Notes: a model not told the origin generated them from the letters alone. A DNA stretch of 29,859 bases from an uncultured Collinsella sp. (GCA_900542315.1 UQMV01000027.1:1-29859), one strand, 5' to 3'. Numbered from the stretch's first letter, positions 6,863 to 15,524 are shown. Made by a program: numbers and translations.

Positions 6863-7855
6863 ATGAGCAAGAACCTCTCCCAGCAGGTCGTTCTCGACCG
6901 CCGCGGCTTTGTCGCCGCCACTTTCGCAACCGTTGCCGGCCTTGGTCTTGCCGGCTGCTCCGACACCAGCGCCGAGGCCGACAAGGGCTCCGCCGCCTCT
7001 TCCAAGAGCCCTGATGACACCAAGGCTTCCACCACGCTCGACGCCAAGGCATTCGACAAGCTCGTCGACAACGGCCCCAAGGCCGACGACGATGCCATCG
7101 CCGCCAGCACCTGGGCCACGGCCGTCAAGAATGCCGGTGTCTTTAAGATCGGCAGCGTCCAGACCTCCACGCTCTTCTCTCTCCTCGACGAGAAGGACGG
7201 CAAGACCCGCGGCTTCGATGCCGGCATCGCACAGCTCCTGTCCAACTACATCCTGGGCGAGAACAAGGTCGAGATCACGCAGGTGACCTCCGACACGCGC
7301 GAGTCCGTGCTGCAGAATGGCCAGGTCGACGCCGTCTTTGCCACCTACACCATCACCGATGAGCGCAAGAAGCTTGTCTCCTTCGCCGGCCCCTACTATT
7401 ACACGCAGCAGGCCATCCTGGTGCTCGCCGACAACGACGACATCAAGAGCGTCGACGACCTGGCCGATAAGAACGTCGCCGTCCAGTCCGGCTCCAACGG
7501 CCCCGCTATCCTGGAGGAGTTTGCCCCCAAGGCCAGCCAGCAGGAGTTCAAGACCGACGAGGAGGCCCGCCAGGCACTCCAGCAGGGCCGCGTTGACGCC
7601 TACGTCATCGATAACAACATGCAGCAGAGCTCCCTGGTCCGCGAGCCCGGTAAGTACAAGATCGCCGGCAAGCCCTTCGGCAACAAGGAGCCCTACGGCA
7701 TCGGCCTGCCGCTTGATTCCGACGGCGTCGCCTTTGTCAACGACTTCCTTAAGAAGATTGAGGACGACGGCACCTGGACCAAGCTGTGGCAGATCTGCAT
7801 CGGCGACCGTACGGGCGACACCAATGTTCCTAAGCTGCCCGAGGTCGGCGCCTAG
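6863..7855 (+). CDS. Amino-acid ABC transporter substrate-binding lipoprotein (glutamate/polar type)
   Basis: A 330-residue extracellular solute-binding protein of family 3. The N-terminus has a twin-arginine motif (DRRGFVA, R13-R14), a hydrophobic core and a lipobox LAGC with Cys32, so it is probably Tat-exported and lipid-anchored. A Ser/Asp/Lys-rich linker (33-70) follows. The binding domain has typical elements: RGFDAGIAQLL, then VDAVFATYTIT and ERKKLVSFAGPYY, QAILVL, DLADKNVAVQSGSN and GRVDAYVIDN. These resemble glutamate/glutamine/aspartate binding proteins such as GluB. It heads an operon with two permeases and an ATPase, and its ligand is probably a polar amino acid. A terminator-like hairpin follows, which may let the receptor be made in excess. 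Confidence 0.9.
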   Translation: MSKNLSQQVVLDRRGFVAATFATVAGLGLAGCSDTSAEADKGSAASSKSPDDTKASTTLDAKAFDKLVDNGPKADDDAIAASTWATAVKNAGVFKIGSVQTSTLFSLLDEKDGKTRGFDAGIAQLLSNYILGENKVEITQVTSDTRESVLQNGQVDAVFATYTITDERKKLVSFAGPYYYTQQAILVLADNDDIKSVDDLADKNVAVQSGSNGPAILEEFAPKASQQEFKTDEEARQALQQGRVDAYVIDNNMQQSSLVREPGKYKIAGKPFGNKEPYGIGLPLDSDGVAFVNDFLKKIEDDGTWTKLWQICIGDRTGDTNVPKLPEVGA

Positions 7856-7943
7856 GCAGCGAGCCTGGTAACGACCGCAACGAAACCATACAGAAACGCA
7901 CGATGTGCTTTATTGCGGTAAACTGTTTCCTCACTGAGTTGTC

Positions 7944-7976
7944 GGGGCTTCCGTACACACGGGAGCCCCTTTCCTT
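7944..7976 (+). terminator. Intercistronic hairpin between binding protein and permeases
   Basis: GGGGCTTCCGT (7944-7954) pairs with ACGGGAGCCCC (7959-7969) with one G-T wobble and a 4-base loop, followed by TTTCCTT. It is a weak or partial terminator inside the operon, or a 3' stabilising stem for the binding-protein mRNA. Confidence 0.65.
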
Positions 7977-7993
7977 ATCGGCGGGAGGTCCGC

Positions 7994-8653
7994 ATGAGTC
8001 TCTCCGAGCTCTGGTCGCTCTATGGCCAGAACTACATTGACGCGCTATTAGCAACCTGGGGCATGACGCTTGAGTCGTTTGCCATCGCCATGGTGCTGGC
8101 CGTTGCCGTCACCGTGATGCGCGTGTCGCCGCTCAAGCCGCTGCGCGTCTTCGGCGACCTGTATGTCCAGGTCTTCCGCAACATCCCCGGCATCGCGCTG
8201 CTCATTATCGTCGTCTACGCATTGCCGCCGCTCAAAGTCGTCCTGCCCTACCGTACCTGCGTTATCGTCGCCACGGTCCTTTTGGGCTCGGCCTTTGGCT
8301 CCGAGAACTTTATGAGCGGCATCAACACCGTGGGCGTGGGCCAGGTAGAAGCCGCCCGCTCGCTCGGCATGAACTTCAACCGCATCCTCGCCAAGATTGT
8401 GATCCCGCAGGCACTGCGCTCGAGCGTGCTGCCCATGACCAACCTCTTTATCGCCGTCATGCTCACCACCGCGCTCGGCAGTCAGGTGCCGCTTAAACCG
8501 CAGGAGCTCACCGGCGTGGTGAGCTATATCAACACGCGCTCGCTCGGCGGCGTCGCCGCGTTCTTTATCTCGGCGCTCGGCTACCTGGGCACGGCCTTTG
8601 TGGTGAGCCACATTGGCAACTACATCGATAAGAAGGTGAGGATCCTCCGATGA
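7994..8653 (+). CDS. Amino-acid ABC transporter permease, first subunit
   Basis: A 219-residue inner-membrane permease of the HisMQ/GlnP type with about five hydrophobic segments. The EAA loop that contacts the ATPase is clear: VGQVEAARSLGMNFNRIL followed by KIVIPQALR (about residues 114-140). The preceding VFRNIPGIALLIIVVY stretch is typical of polar amino-acid permeases. The size and order suggest a GluC-like subunit paired with the next gene. A GGGAGG site precedes the ATG, and the stop overlaps the next start (ATGA), indicating translational coupling. Confidence 0.9.
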   Translation: MSLSELWSLYGQNYIDALLATWGMTLESFAIAMVLAVAVTVMRVSPLKPLRVFGDLYVQVFRNIPGIALLIIVVYALPPLKVVLPYRTCVIVATVLLGSAFGSENFMSGINTVGVGQVEAARSLGMNFNRILAKIVIPQALRSSVLPMTNLFIAVMLTTALGSQVPLKPQELTGVVSYINTRSLGGVAAFFISALGYLGTAFVVSHIGNYIDKKVRILR

Positions 8654-9483
8654 GCAAGCACTCCTCTCCCGCGCTCACCATGCGCGATGCGCTCTACGAG
8701 GCTCCCGGCCCCAAGATGCGCGCCAAGATTCGCATCGGCACCGCCATCTCGCTGGTTGCCGTCGCCGCGCTCGCCGCCCTGGTGTTGCAGCGCTTTTATG
8801 TGACCGGTCAGCTTTCGGTCCACTATTGGTATTTCTTTACGCACCTCACCACGTGGAAGTTCCTACTTGCCGGTTTTGAGGGCACCGTTAAGGTCGCACT
8901 CACCGCTGGCGCCATCGCGCTGGTGCTCGGCCTGGGCCTTATGCTCGGCCGCACGAGCGACATCAAACCGCTGCAGCTGCTCTGCCGTGTGCTCACCGAC
9001 TTTTTCCGCGGCGTGCCGAGTCTGCTGTTTATCTACTTCTTCTTTTTGGTGCTGCCCCAGTACAAGATTGCGCTGCCGTCGTTTTGGATGCTCACGCTTC
9101 CCGTCGCGCTTGCCGCAGCCGGTGTACTTGCCGAGATCTTCCGCGCCGGCGTCAACGCCGTGCCGCGGGGTCAGGTCGAGGCTGCCCAGGCGCTCGGTCT
9201 CTCCAAGGCCAAAATCACCTTTAAAATCGTGCTGCCACAGGCGATTCGCTTTATTATTCCGTCGTTGATTTCTCAGCTCGTAGTCGTGGTCAAGGACACC
9301 ACCGTCGCCTACGTGGTGAGCTACCCCGACCTCATGCAAAACGCCCGCGTGCTCATTACCAACTACGACGCCCTCGTGTCGGTCTACCTGGTTATCGCGG
9401 TCATCTACATCCTCATCAACGTCGCGATCAACAAGGCCGCCATCTACGTTTCGCACAAGACCGGCGCGACCATCATCCGCTAA
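8650..9483 (+). CDS. Amino-acid ABC transporter permease, second subunit
   Basis: A 277-residue permease of the HisMQ type, longer than its partner because of an N-terminal cytoplasmic stretch and an extra membrane segment (about residues 27-47). The EAA loop is RGQVEAAQALGLSKAKIT followed by KIVLPQAIR. DFFRGVPSLLFIYFFF corresponds to the conserved FFRGxP element. GluD of actinobacteria has the same layout. It overlaps the upstream permease by four bases and is followed after 36 bases by the ATPase. Confidence 0.9.
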   Translation: MSKHSSPALTMRDALYEAPGPKMRAKIRIGTAISLVAVAALAALVLQRFYVTGQLSVHYWYFFTHLTTWKFLLAGFEGTVKVALTAGAIALVLGLGLMLGRTSDIKPLQLLCRVLTDFFRGVPSLLFIYFFFLVLPQYKIALPSFWMLTLPVALAAAGVLAEIFRAGVNAVPRGQVEAAQALGLSKAKITFKIVLPQAIRFIIPSLISQLVVVVKDTTVAYVVSYPDLMQNARVLITNYDALVSVYLVIAVIYILINVAINKAAIYVSHKTGATIIR

Positions 9484-9519
9484 CGCTTTGCCATTTCGAG
9501 TCATAAGGAGCCGAGCACC

Positions 9520-10284
9520 ATGGCACAGAGCACCTCTTCCACCGGCAATCAGCCGCTGATCGAGCTCAGACACGTCGATAAGCACTATGGCGATCTACAC
9601 GTCCTCAACGACATCAATCTCTCGGTCGACCGCGGCGAGGTCGTCGTTGTGATCGGCCCCTCGGGCTCGGGCAAGTCGACCATGTGCCGCACCATCAACC
9701 GCCTGGAAACCATCGACTCAGGCGAGATCCTCATCGAGGGCGAGCCCCTGCCGCAGGAAGGCAAGGACCTTGCCCGTATGCGTGCCGAGCTGGGCATGGT
9801 GTTTCAGCAGTTCAACCTGTTCGCACATATGACCGTCCTGCAGAACGTCATGCTGGGACCGGTCGACGTGCTGGGCGTCTCCAAGGACGAGGCCCGTGAG
9901 CGCGCCATGGACCTGCTGAGCCGCGTGGGCGTGGCCGAGCAGGCCGACAAGGTACCCGCACAGCTCTCGGGCGGCCAGCAGCAGCGCGTAGCCATCGCCC
10001 GCTCGCTTGCCATGCAACCCAAGGCCATGCTTTTTGACGAGCCCACGAGTGCCCTTGACCCCGAGATGATCAACGAGGTGCTCGAGGTCATGGTGCGCTT
10101 GGCGCAGCAGGGTATGACGATGATCGTCATCACGCACGAAATGAACTTTGCCCGCCGCGTGGCCGACCGCGTCGTGTTTATGGCCGACGGCCAGATCGTG
10201 GAAACCGGCACACCCGACGAGTTCTTCGACCACCCCAAGACCAAGCGCGCCCAGGACTTCCTCAACTCCATCAAGGGCCACTAA
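9520..10284 (+). CDS. Polar amino-acid ABC transporter ATP-binding protein
   Basis: A 254-residue ATPase of the GlnQ/GluA type, family-typical length. The motifs are Walker A GPSGSGKST (about 46-54), Q-loop VFQQFNLFAHMTVL, signature LSGGQQQR, Walker B MLFDEPTSALDPE and switch His in VITHEMNFA. It powers uptake through the two upstream permeases. AAGGAG lies ten bases before the ATG. It is followed after 52 bases by a class-I amidotransferase-like hydrolase that seems to share the transcript. Confidence 0.93.
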   Translation: MAQSTSSTGNQPLIELRHVDKHYGDLHVLNDINLSVDRGEVVVVIGPSGSGKSTMCRTINRLETIDSGEILIEGEPLPQEGKDLARMRAELGMVFQQFNLFAHMTVLQNVMLGPVDVLGVSKDEARERAMDLLSRVGVAEQADKVPAQLSGGQQQRVAIARSLAMQPKAMLFDEPTSALDPEMINEVLEVMVRLAQQGMTMIVITHEMNFARRVADRVVFMADGQIVETGTPDEFFDHPKTKRAQDFLNSIKGH

Positions 10285-10336
10285 CCCAATTGCCATGTTC
10301 GCTCGCCATGACCATCCAAACTCGAAAGTTACACCT

Positions 10337-11146
10337 ATGATCGGAACTCGCACTTCATCGTCATACACCCCGCACGTCGACGTCGCCCCCGCCGACCGTC
10401 CGCTCATCCTCGTCGCGCCGCGCTGGGAAGAGGCAGAGCCGTTTTTAACCGAGATGCTCTCTCCCAACGAGGAGATCGCCAGCGTCTTTGTCGATGCCAT
10501 CCTTGCCGCCGGCGGCCTGCCACTGCAGATGTCCATCACCGAGGACATTGAGGTTATCCGTCATTACGTCGATATCGCCGACGGCATCGCCATTCCCGGC
10601 GGCCCGGACGTCAACCCCAAGCGCTGGGGCGATGATCGACCCTACGACCCCACCCTCTGCTGCGAGATCCGCGATAGCTTTGAGTTTAAGCTGGTCGACG
10701 AGGTGCTCCGCGCCAAAAAGCCGCTCTTTACCACCTGCCGCGGCACGCAGTTGCTCAATGTCGCCACTGGCGGCACCCTGTGCATGGACGTACCGAGTCT
10801 GGGCGCGCGCGAGGGCCGCACACAGTGGCGTCACACCCACGTGCTCAACGACCCTGTGCATCCCGTCGAGGTCGTACCGGGCTCGCTGCTCGAACGCGCC
10901 GTCGGCGGGCACAGGCTCATCCAAACCAACTCAGCGCACCACTGCTGCGTCGATCGTCTGGGTAAAAGCACGCGCTTAGTCGCCAAGGCAACCGATGGCG
11001 TTCCCGAGTGCATCGAGGTCGAAGGCCAGCCTTTCTGCCTGGGCGTGCAATGGCACCCTGAGTACACGTGGAAGACGCTCGAGACCGACTTTAACCTGTG
11101 GAAGTCGTTTGTCGAGGCAGCGGCAAAGGTTAAGCAGGCTCGCTAG
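10337..11146 (+). CDS. Class-I glutamine amidotransferase-like hydrolase (peptidase C26, PuuD-like)
   Basis: A 269-residue protein of the gamma-glutamyl-gamma-aminobutyrate hydrolase family. The nucleophile Cys134 is in TTCRGTQLLNVATGG, and the His/Glu partners are His240 and Glu242 in GVQWHPEYTW. The early GIAIPGGPDVNP (about 83-94) is a strong family marker. Such enzymes cleave gamma-glutamyl amide bonds. Its position behind a glutamate-family importer suggests use of a gamma-glutamyl compound as glutamate source, but this is inference. The frame is open further upstream, overlapping the ATPase gene; I chose the ATG at 10337 because the family homology begins just after it and no ribosome site supports the ATG at 10295. 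A strong terminator follows. Confidence 0.85.
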   Translation: MIGTRTSSSYTPHVDVAPADRPLILVAPRWEEAEPFLTEMLSPNEEIASVFVDAILAAGGLPLQMSITEDIEVIRHYVDIADGIAIPGGPDVNPKRWGDDRPYDPTLCCEIRDSFEFKLVDEVLRAKKPLFTTCRGTQLLNVATGGTLCMDVPSLGAREGRTQWRHTHVLNDPVHPVEVVPGSLLERAVGGHRLIQTNSAHHCCVDRLGKSTRLVAKATDGVPECIEVEGQPFCLGVQWHPEYTWKTLETDFNLWKSFVEAAAKVKQAR

Positions 11147-11167
11147 CTCGCGAACCGCATAACAGAT

Positions 11168-11212
11168 AAGGGCGCCCCGCCGGCCACATGGTCCGGCGGG
11201 GCGCCCTTTTGC
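11168..11212 (+). terminator. Strong intrinsic terminator of the amino-acid uptake operon
   Basis: A perfect 14-bp GC-rich stem: GGGCGCCCCGCCGG (11170-11183) pairs with CCGGCGGGGCGCCC (11193-11206), then TTTT. Confidence 0.9.
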
Positions 11213-11251
11213 CTATACGCGGCAGGCACACAGCCCAAGGCTCACAACCTC

Positions 11252-11608
11252 TTACTCGCCCGCTTCGCGCAGGGCCGACATCGTAGCCGCATATTGCTGC
11301 TGCAACGCATGCATTCCCTCGCGGGCGCCGTCAACGGCATCGGCGCCGCGCAGTGCTTCGGTCACCACAACCGCCGGCTCGTACAGATTATCGAATCCCA
11401 GGTTCTGGCTCACGCCCTTGAGCGTGTGCGCTGCCATAAACGCACCTTCGGCGTCTCCTGCCGCCATGGCGGCCTCCAGCTTGTCCATGCTCTCGTCATC
11501 CAAAAACTTGAGGGCAAAGCGGGCAAGCATTTCCTCGCCCATCAGCCGAGCGCACGCGTCATCATAATTAGCGCCGATCTTCTCATACGCCTCACGCATG
11601 GAAATCAT
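11252..11608 (-). CDS. Histidine-phosphotransfer (Hpt) domain protein
   Basis: A 118-residue stand-alone Hpt protein. The phospho-accepting site is His61 in AAHTLKGVSQNLG, the classic H-x-L-K-G motif, within an all-helical sequence. Hpt proteins pass phosphoryl groups between response-regulator receivers and hybrid kinases. It lies 24 bases after the GGDEF-REC-HD-GYP gene on the same strand, with AAAGGAG ten bases before the ATG, so it is almost certainly co-expressed and a likely partner of that protein's receiver domain. The cognate hybrid kinase is not in this window. Confidence 0.88.
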   Translation of the reverse strand: MISMREAYEKIGANYDDACARLMGEEMLARFALKFLDDESMDKLEAAMAAGDAEGAFMAAHTLKGVSQNLGFDNLYEPAVVVTEALRGADAVDGAREGMHALQQQYAATMSALREAGE

Positions 11609-11632
11609 GGATTAAAAACTCCTTTGTTCAAA

Positions 11633-13513
11633 CTAAATCGTGGGAAACGCGACAACGTCGGCGGGGCGTGCCAACGTCTCGGCAATACGGTCTTGTACCT
11701 CGAGCAGGCAGTCGAGCAACAATGGGTTAAAGGTACCGCACTTACCGTCCAGGATCATCTGGATCGCCTCCTTGTGCGGGATAGCGTCCTTGTACACGCG
11801 CACGCTCGTCAGCGCATCATACACGTCGGCCACCGAGACCACCTGCGCGGCGATGGGAATCTCGTCGCCCTTAAGGCCATCGGGATAGCCCTTGCCGTCC
11901 CAGCGCTCGTGATGCCAACGCGCAATCTGGTACGCATATTCCATAAGCGCATTGCCGACGTGATGGCGGCCCAACTCAAGCAACATGTCGGCGCCCATCG
12001 TGGTATGCGTCTTCATAATCTCGAACTCCTCGGGCGTAAGGCGCCCGGGTTTGTTGAGAATTGCATCGTCAATCGACATCTTGCCGATATCGTGCAGCGC
12101 CGAAGCCAGGGCAATCGTGGAGCGTTCCTCATTGTCGAGGGAGATCGTGCCGCTACGCTGGACCAGACAGCCAAGCAGCAGCTCGGTCAGCTTTTCGATG
12201 TTCGTAACGTGCCTGCCGCTCTCGCCGTTGCGAAGCTCCATGACGCCGGCCATGATGTCGATGAGCATGCGACTGTTCTTGACGCGCTCGTTGTACTGCT
12301 GGGACAGCAGGCTCGTTAGGCGGCGCTGCTTGGCGTATAGACGGATGGTGTTGCTCACACGGCGGCGCACGACACGGGAGTCAAACGGGCGGCTGATATA
12401 GTCCGAGGCACCTAGCTCGTACGCGCGCAGAACCACATCATCGGAATCTTCGCTCGAAATCATGATGACAGGCAGATTGTCGATAACCGATCGGCGCGAC
12501 AGATCGGCCAGCACCTCAAAACCGCTCATGCCTGGCATGAGAATGTCCAGCAGCACGAGCGACAACTCATCGCCATGGCGGTCGACCATGTCGAGCGCCG
12601 TACGACCGTTATCCGCCTCGAGGATGCAATACTCGTCCTTGAGCATCTCGTTGAGAATGGCTCGGTTCATCTCGGAGTCATCGGCAATAAGTACCAAAGG
12701 CTTTTCGCTTTGGAAGGCCTCGATGGAATCGGCATGGGTCACGACCGTACCGGCTTTTGCCTTAGCACGGCTCAGTAACTGGACAGCGCGGCCAACGCCC
12801 TCATCGACCGTCTCGCCATGAATGCGAACGCCACCAACACAGGCCGTCAAGCTCACGTGCTCATGGCCCGGAATAATCGTGGAATGAACAGCGTCGGATA
12901 CCTGACGCAGGCGACGGGCGAAGTCATCGGAGGGGATATGGGGCATAACGGCTACAAACGTATCGCAGCCATAGCGCACAAGTTCGTCAGTCGAACGAAT
13001 GCCGCTGCGTATGGCTGTCGCCACAGCACCGAGCGCAAGGTCGCCGGCATGGCGGCCACACGTATCGTTGAAAACCTTAAAATCATCAAGGTCGATCACC
13101 GCCACGCCTGCCTCCATGCGGGCGCTACGAAGCTTTTCCTCGTAATATCGGCGATTGCGCACACTCGTCAGCACGTCGGTGTACACAGGGTCCTCTTTTG
13201 CGGCCTCTTGCTCATCAATCGGACGTACCATCAGCAAGACGTGAGGCTCGCCCTCGACCCTTAGAGGGCGCAGGCGAGCGCGGTACTCAGTACCATCGTC
13301 GAGCAGCCGCTCCGATACCTCATCGGAGCCCGCCAAGGCCTCAAGGCTTGACTGGCGCAGACAAGGACACCGATCGCCGGCGAGCAAGCAGTTAGGCTCG
13401 CTCTTAATCTGATCGGCCGACAGCAAACGCACCACGGGGTAGGTCTTCGCGACGCGGGCGACCTCGGCGGCAGCCTCTTCGTCGGTTAGATTGACCTCGT
13501 GATTATTGAGCAT
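11633..13513 (-). CDS. Degenerate GGDEF - receiver - HD-GYP signalling protein
   Basis: A 626-residue cytoplasmic protein. Residues 1-105 form a PAS-like or unknown N-terminal region with a CPC cysteine cluster (50-51 and Cys42). Residues 111-262 are a GGDEF domain whose signature reads YGCDTF (181-186) instead of YGGDEF, so cyclase activity is unlikely. Residues 273-392 are a receiver domain with acidic pair D278/D279 and phospho-acceptor Asp323 in LLDILMPG; the usual Lys of the KP motif is Arg375. Residues about 415-610 are HD-GYP with HDIGK (474-478), HHERWDGKGYPDGL (534-547) and the later VADVYDALTS, all intact, so cyclic-di-GMP hydrolysis is plausible. It is the first gene of an operon with an Hpt protein and has its own clear promoter. 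Confidence 0.92.
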   Translation of the reverse strand: MLNNHEVNLTDEEAAAEVARVAKTYPVVRLLSADQIKSEPNCLLAGDRCPCLRQSSLEALAGSDEVSERLLDDGTEYRARLRPLRVEGEPHVLLMVRPIDEQEAAKEDPVYTDVLTSVRNRRYYEEKLRSARMEAGVAVIDLDDFKVFNDTCGRHAGDLALGAVATAIRSGIRSTDELVRYGCDTFVAVMPHIPSDDFARRLRQVSDAVHSTIIPGHEHVSLTACVGGVRIHGETVDEGVGRAVQLLSRAKAKAGTVVTHADSIEAFQSEKPLVLIADDSEMNRAILNEMLKDEYCILEADNGRTALDMVDRHGDELSLVLLDILMPGMSGFEVLADLSRRSVIDNLPVIMISSEDSDDVVLRAYELGASDYISRPFDSRVVRRRVSNTIRLYAKQRRLTSLLSQQYNERVKNSRMLIDIMAGVMELRNGESGRHVTNIEKLTELLLGCLVQRSGTISLDNEERSTIALASALHDIGKMSIDDAILNKPGRLTPEEFEIMKTHTTMGADMLLELGRHHVGNALMEYAYQIARWHHERWDGKGYPDGLKGDEIPIAAQVVSVADVYDALTSVRVYKDAIPHKEAIQMILDGKCGTFNPLLLDCLLEVQDRIAETLARPADVVAFPTI

Positions 13514-13599
13514 ATGGGGTCCTTTCTATCGTTACGCACGGCAACGGTACATATCAAATGGAACAAGGGTAACATCTAACAGCTGCAGGCAAACGCGCG

Positions 13600-13628
13600 A
13601 TTATCGTTACATTTTTATGACCTGGCAA
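13600..13628 (-). promoter_or_regulatory. Promoter of the signalling operon
   Basis: On the minus strand TTGCCA (13628-13623), a 17-base spacer and GATAAT (13605-13600) form a good sigma-70-type promoter. The leader to the start codon is about 80 bases. Confidence 0.65.
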
Positions 13629-13724
13629 ACGGCGGCAATGGAGCCGCGGGCGCGCGGTTATGGGCGCATTCGTTAACAATGACGAAACGCTAACAGTCCA
13701 CCTCCCCGCAGGTCATCGAACGTG

Positions 13725-14522
13725 CTAGCGATTCAAGGCATCGTGAACGGCGTTTGCCGCCGTAACGGGACGATCGCGCAGACCGTTATGCGCGCCCGGA
13801 ATCGTCACGAGAGGGCAATCGAGATATTCGGCAGCCGCTCGCGCACCAGCCTCGCGGGGCGTACCGACCGAAAGCTCGCCCAAAAACACGGCCGACACCG
13901 CCTTTGACGCGCGGATGCGCTCCCAGTCGGGAGCATATGTCAAATTTGTCCCATATTCATTGGCCATAAAGCAACGACCATTGCGCAGGGCATGTTTGGC
14001 TTCCGCTTCGGTCGTCCCAGGAGCCTCGGGGTCCAAGTCGCCGAGGGCTCCCAAGAAAAGCCGGAGCGCCCTTGAAACCTTTCCAGCCGCAATCATATCG
14101 AGCAAAACCGGAGCTGCGCCCATGCCGATGCCTTCGGCCGATACAGCCGGCTCATGCAGAATCGCACGGGCGACGAGATGGGGTCCAGTGCGAAGAAGCT
14201 CCAGTGCCACCAACGTACCGGCGCTGTGCGCAAGCACATTTGTCGGAGCGCCAACGTGTTCGATCACGGCCTGCAGGTCGGCGGCCTGAGCGGCAAGATC
14301 ATAGCTGCCGTCTGCCGCTTCGCTGCTGCCACCACAGCCGCGGCGGTCGTAGGCAATTACGCGGTAGTTGCGACTGATCTCACAAGCAATGCTGTCGAAA
14401 AAAGTGCCGTCGACACAAGCGCCGTGCACGCACACCAAGGCAGGAGTATCAGGCGACACATCCGGGCCGGCATATTCGCGACAGGCGATCGTGGTGCCCG
14501 CATTCTCGACCGTAAAATCCAT
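13725..14522 (-). CDS. Alpha/beta-fold hydrolase
   Basis: A 265-residue single-domain hydrolase of usual length. The oxyanion-hole segment VCVHGACVDGTFF lies at about 30-42, followed by the strand-turn motif YDRRGCGGSS (58-67). The nucleophile elbow is LAHSAGT with Ser100, and the catalytic His lies in IPGAHNGL near the C-terminus. This is the arrangement of haloperoxidase-like or carboxylesterase-like hydrolases; the substrate is unknown. It has no signal peptide. It is transcribed on the minus strand, divergent from the radical-SAM gene, with GGGG seven bases before the ATG, and is separated by about 210 bases from the signalling operon, which has its own promoter. Confidence 0.85.
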   Translation of the reverse strand: MDFTVENAGTTIACREYAGPDVSPDTPALVCVHGACVDGTFFDSIACEISRNYRVIAYDRRGCGGSSEAADGSYDLAAQAADLQAVIEHVGAPTNVLAHSAGTLVALELLRTGPHLVARAILHEPAVSAEGIGMGAAPVLLDMIAAGKVSRALRLFLGALGDLDPEAPGTTEAEAKHALRNGRCFMANEYGTNLTYAPDWERIRASKAVSAVFLGELSVGTPREAGARAAAEYLDCPLVTIPGAHNGLRDRPVTAANAVHDALNR

Positions 14523-14747
14523 GTTGTGCCCCCATCATCAATGCCCATCCAATTGCACGTCAGTACGGCTGGATGGACCCGCATTGCCTTACGACTTGTT
14601 AACAGATTAACTGTACCCGACCCGAGGCTTTTCATGGCACGGCATAATGAGCGACGTGAAAAAACGAAACTTGTAAAGCAAGAGCCCGCACCTTGTTTTG
14701 GAGCCGATGCTATGCTAAGGCGCAATTGTCTTGAGGAGCATATGCCT

Positions 14748-15524
14748 ATGTCTACGTTTTTGAATGCCAGCCCCATCTTTGGACCTGTTCGCAGCCGTCG
14801 CCTTGGTCTCTCGCTCGGCGTCAACATGATGCCGGCCAGCGGCAAAATCTGCACGTTCGACTGCATTTATTGCGAAAACGGCCTCAATGCCGAGCGCCCC
14901 TGCCATGAGCCACACAACACAGCTGCCGTGGTACTCGACGCGCTCGAGGCAAAGCTGTGCGGGATGGCAGCCGAGGGCGAGCTCCCCGATGTGATCACCT
15001 TCGCAGGCAACGGCGAGCCCACCGCCGCACCGGAGTTTCCGCAGGCCATCGCCGGGGCCGTCACGCTGCGCGATCAGCTTGCCCCAAACACCAAGATCGC
15101 CGTGCTTTCCAACGGCACGCGCGCCGACCGTCCCCAGGTGCACGATGCGCTCCTAATGGTCGACGACAACATCCTCAAGCTCGATACGGTCGACCCGGCA
15201 TTTATCCAGCTGCTCGATCAACCCGTTGGCCCCTACGATGTGGAGCACCAGATTGAGACGTTCGCAAGCTTTGACGGTCACGTCATTATCCAGACGATCT
15301 TTTTGACCGGCGAGTATCGGGGCAAGCCCCTCGATAACACTAGCGAGGAGTACGTTGGCCCTTGGCTCGCGGCGCTTGAGCGCATTCGTCCGCAGGAGGC
15401 GACCATCTACACGGTGGCGCGCGAGACACCAATCGCCGGTCTTGCCAAAGCGGCGCCCGAGGTGCTCGACACGATCGCCGCACGCGTGCGCACCCTCGGC
15501 ATTCCCTGCCAGGTGAGTTACTAG
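14748..15524 (+). CDS. Radical SAM protein (COG0731-like Fe-S oxidoreductase)
   Basis: A 258-residue radical-SAM enzyme. The cluster-binding cysteines are C35, C39 and C42 in ICTFDCIYCENG. The preceding GPVRSRRLGLSLGVN is diagnostic of the small radical-SAM family related to wyosine-synthesis enzymes; the true reaction in bacteria is unassigned. ITFAGNGEPT and VLSNGT are the later SAM-binding strands (GGE-like and beta-4 elements). The frame is open far upstream, but GAGGAG at 14733-14738 sits nine bases before the ATG at 14748, and homology begins there (MSTFLNASPIFGPVRS); an ATG at 14742 is too close. A possible extended -10 box TGCTATGCT lies at 14708-14716. Confidence 0.87.
   Translation: MSTFLNASPIFGPVRSRRLGLSLGVNMMPASGKICTFDCIYCENGLNAERPCHEPHNTAAVVLDALEAKLCGMAAEGELPDVITFAGNGEPTAAPEFPQAIAGAVTLRDQLAPNTKIAVLSNGTRADRPQVHDALLMVDDNILKLDTVDPAFIQLLDQPVGPYDVEHQIETFASFDGHVIIQTIFLTGEYRGKPLDNTSEEYVGPWLAALERIRPQEATIYTVARETPIAGLAKAAPEVLDTIAARVRTLGIPCQVSY

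Noticed and set aside
14154..14747. Long N-terminal extension of the radical-SAM protein
   Set aside because: It overlaps the divergent hydrolase gene on the opposite strand and has no homology; GAGGAG supports ATG 14748.
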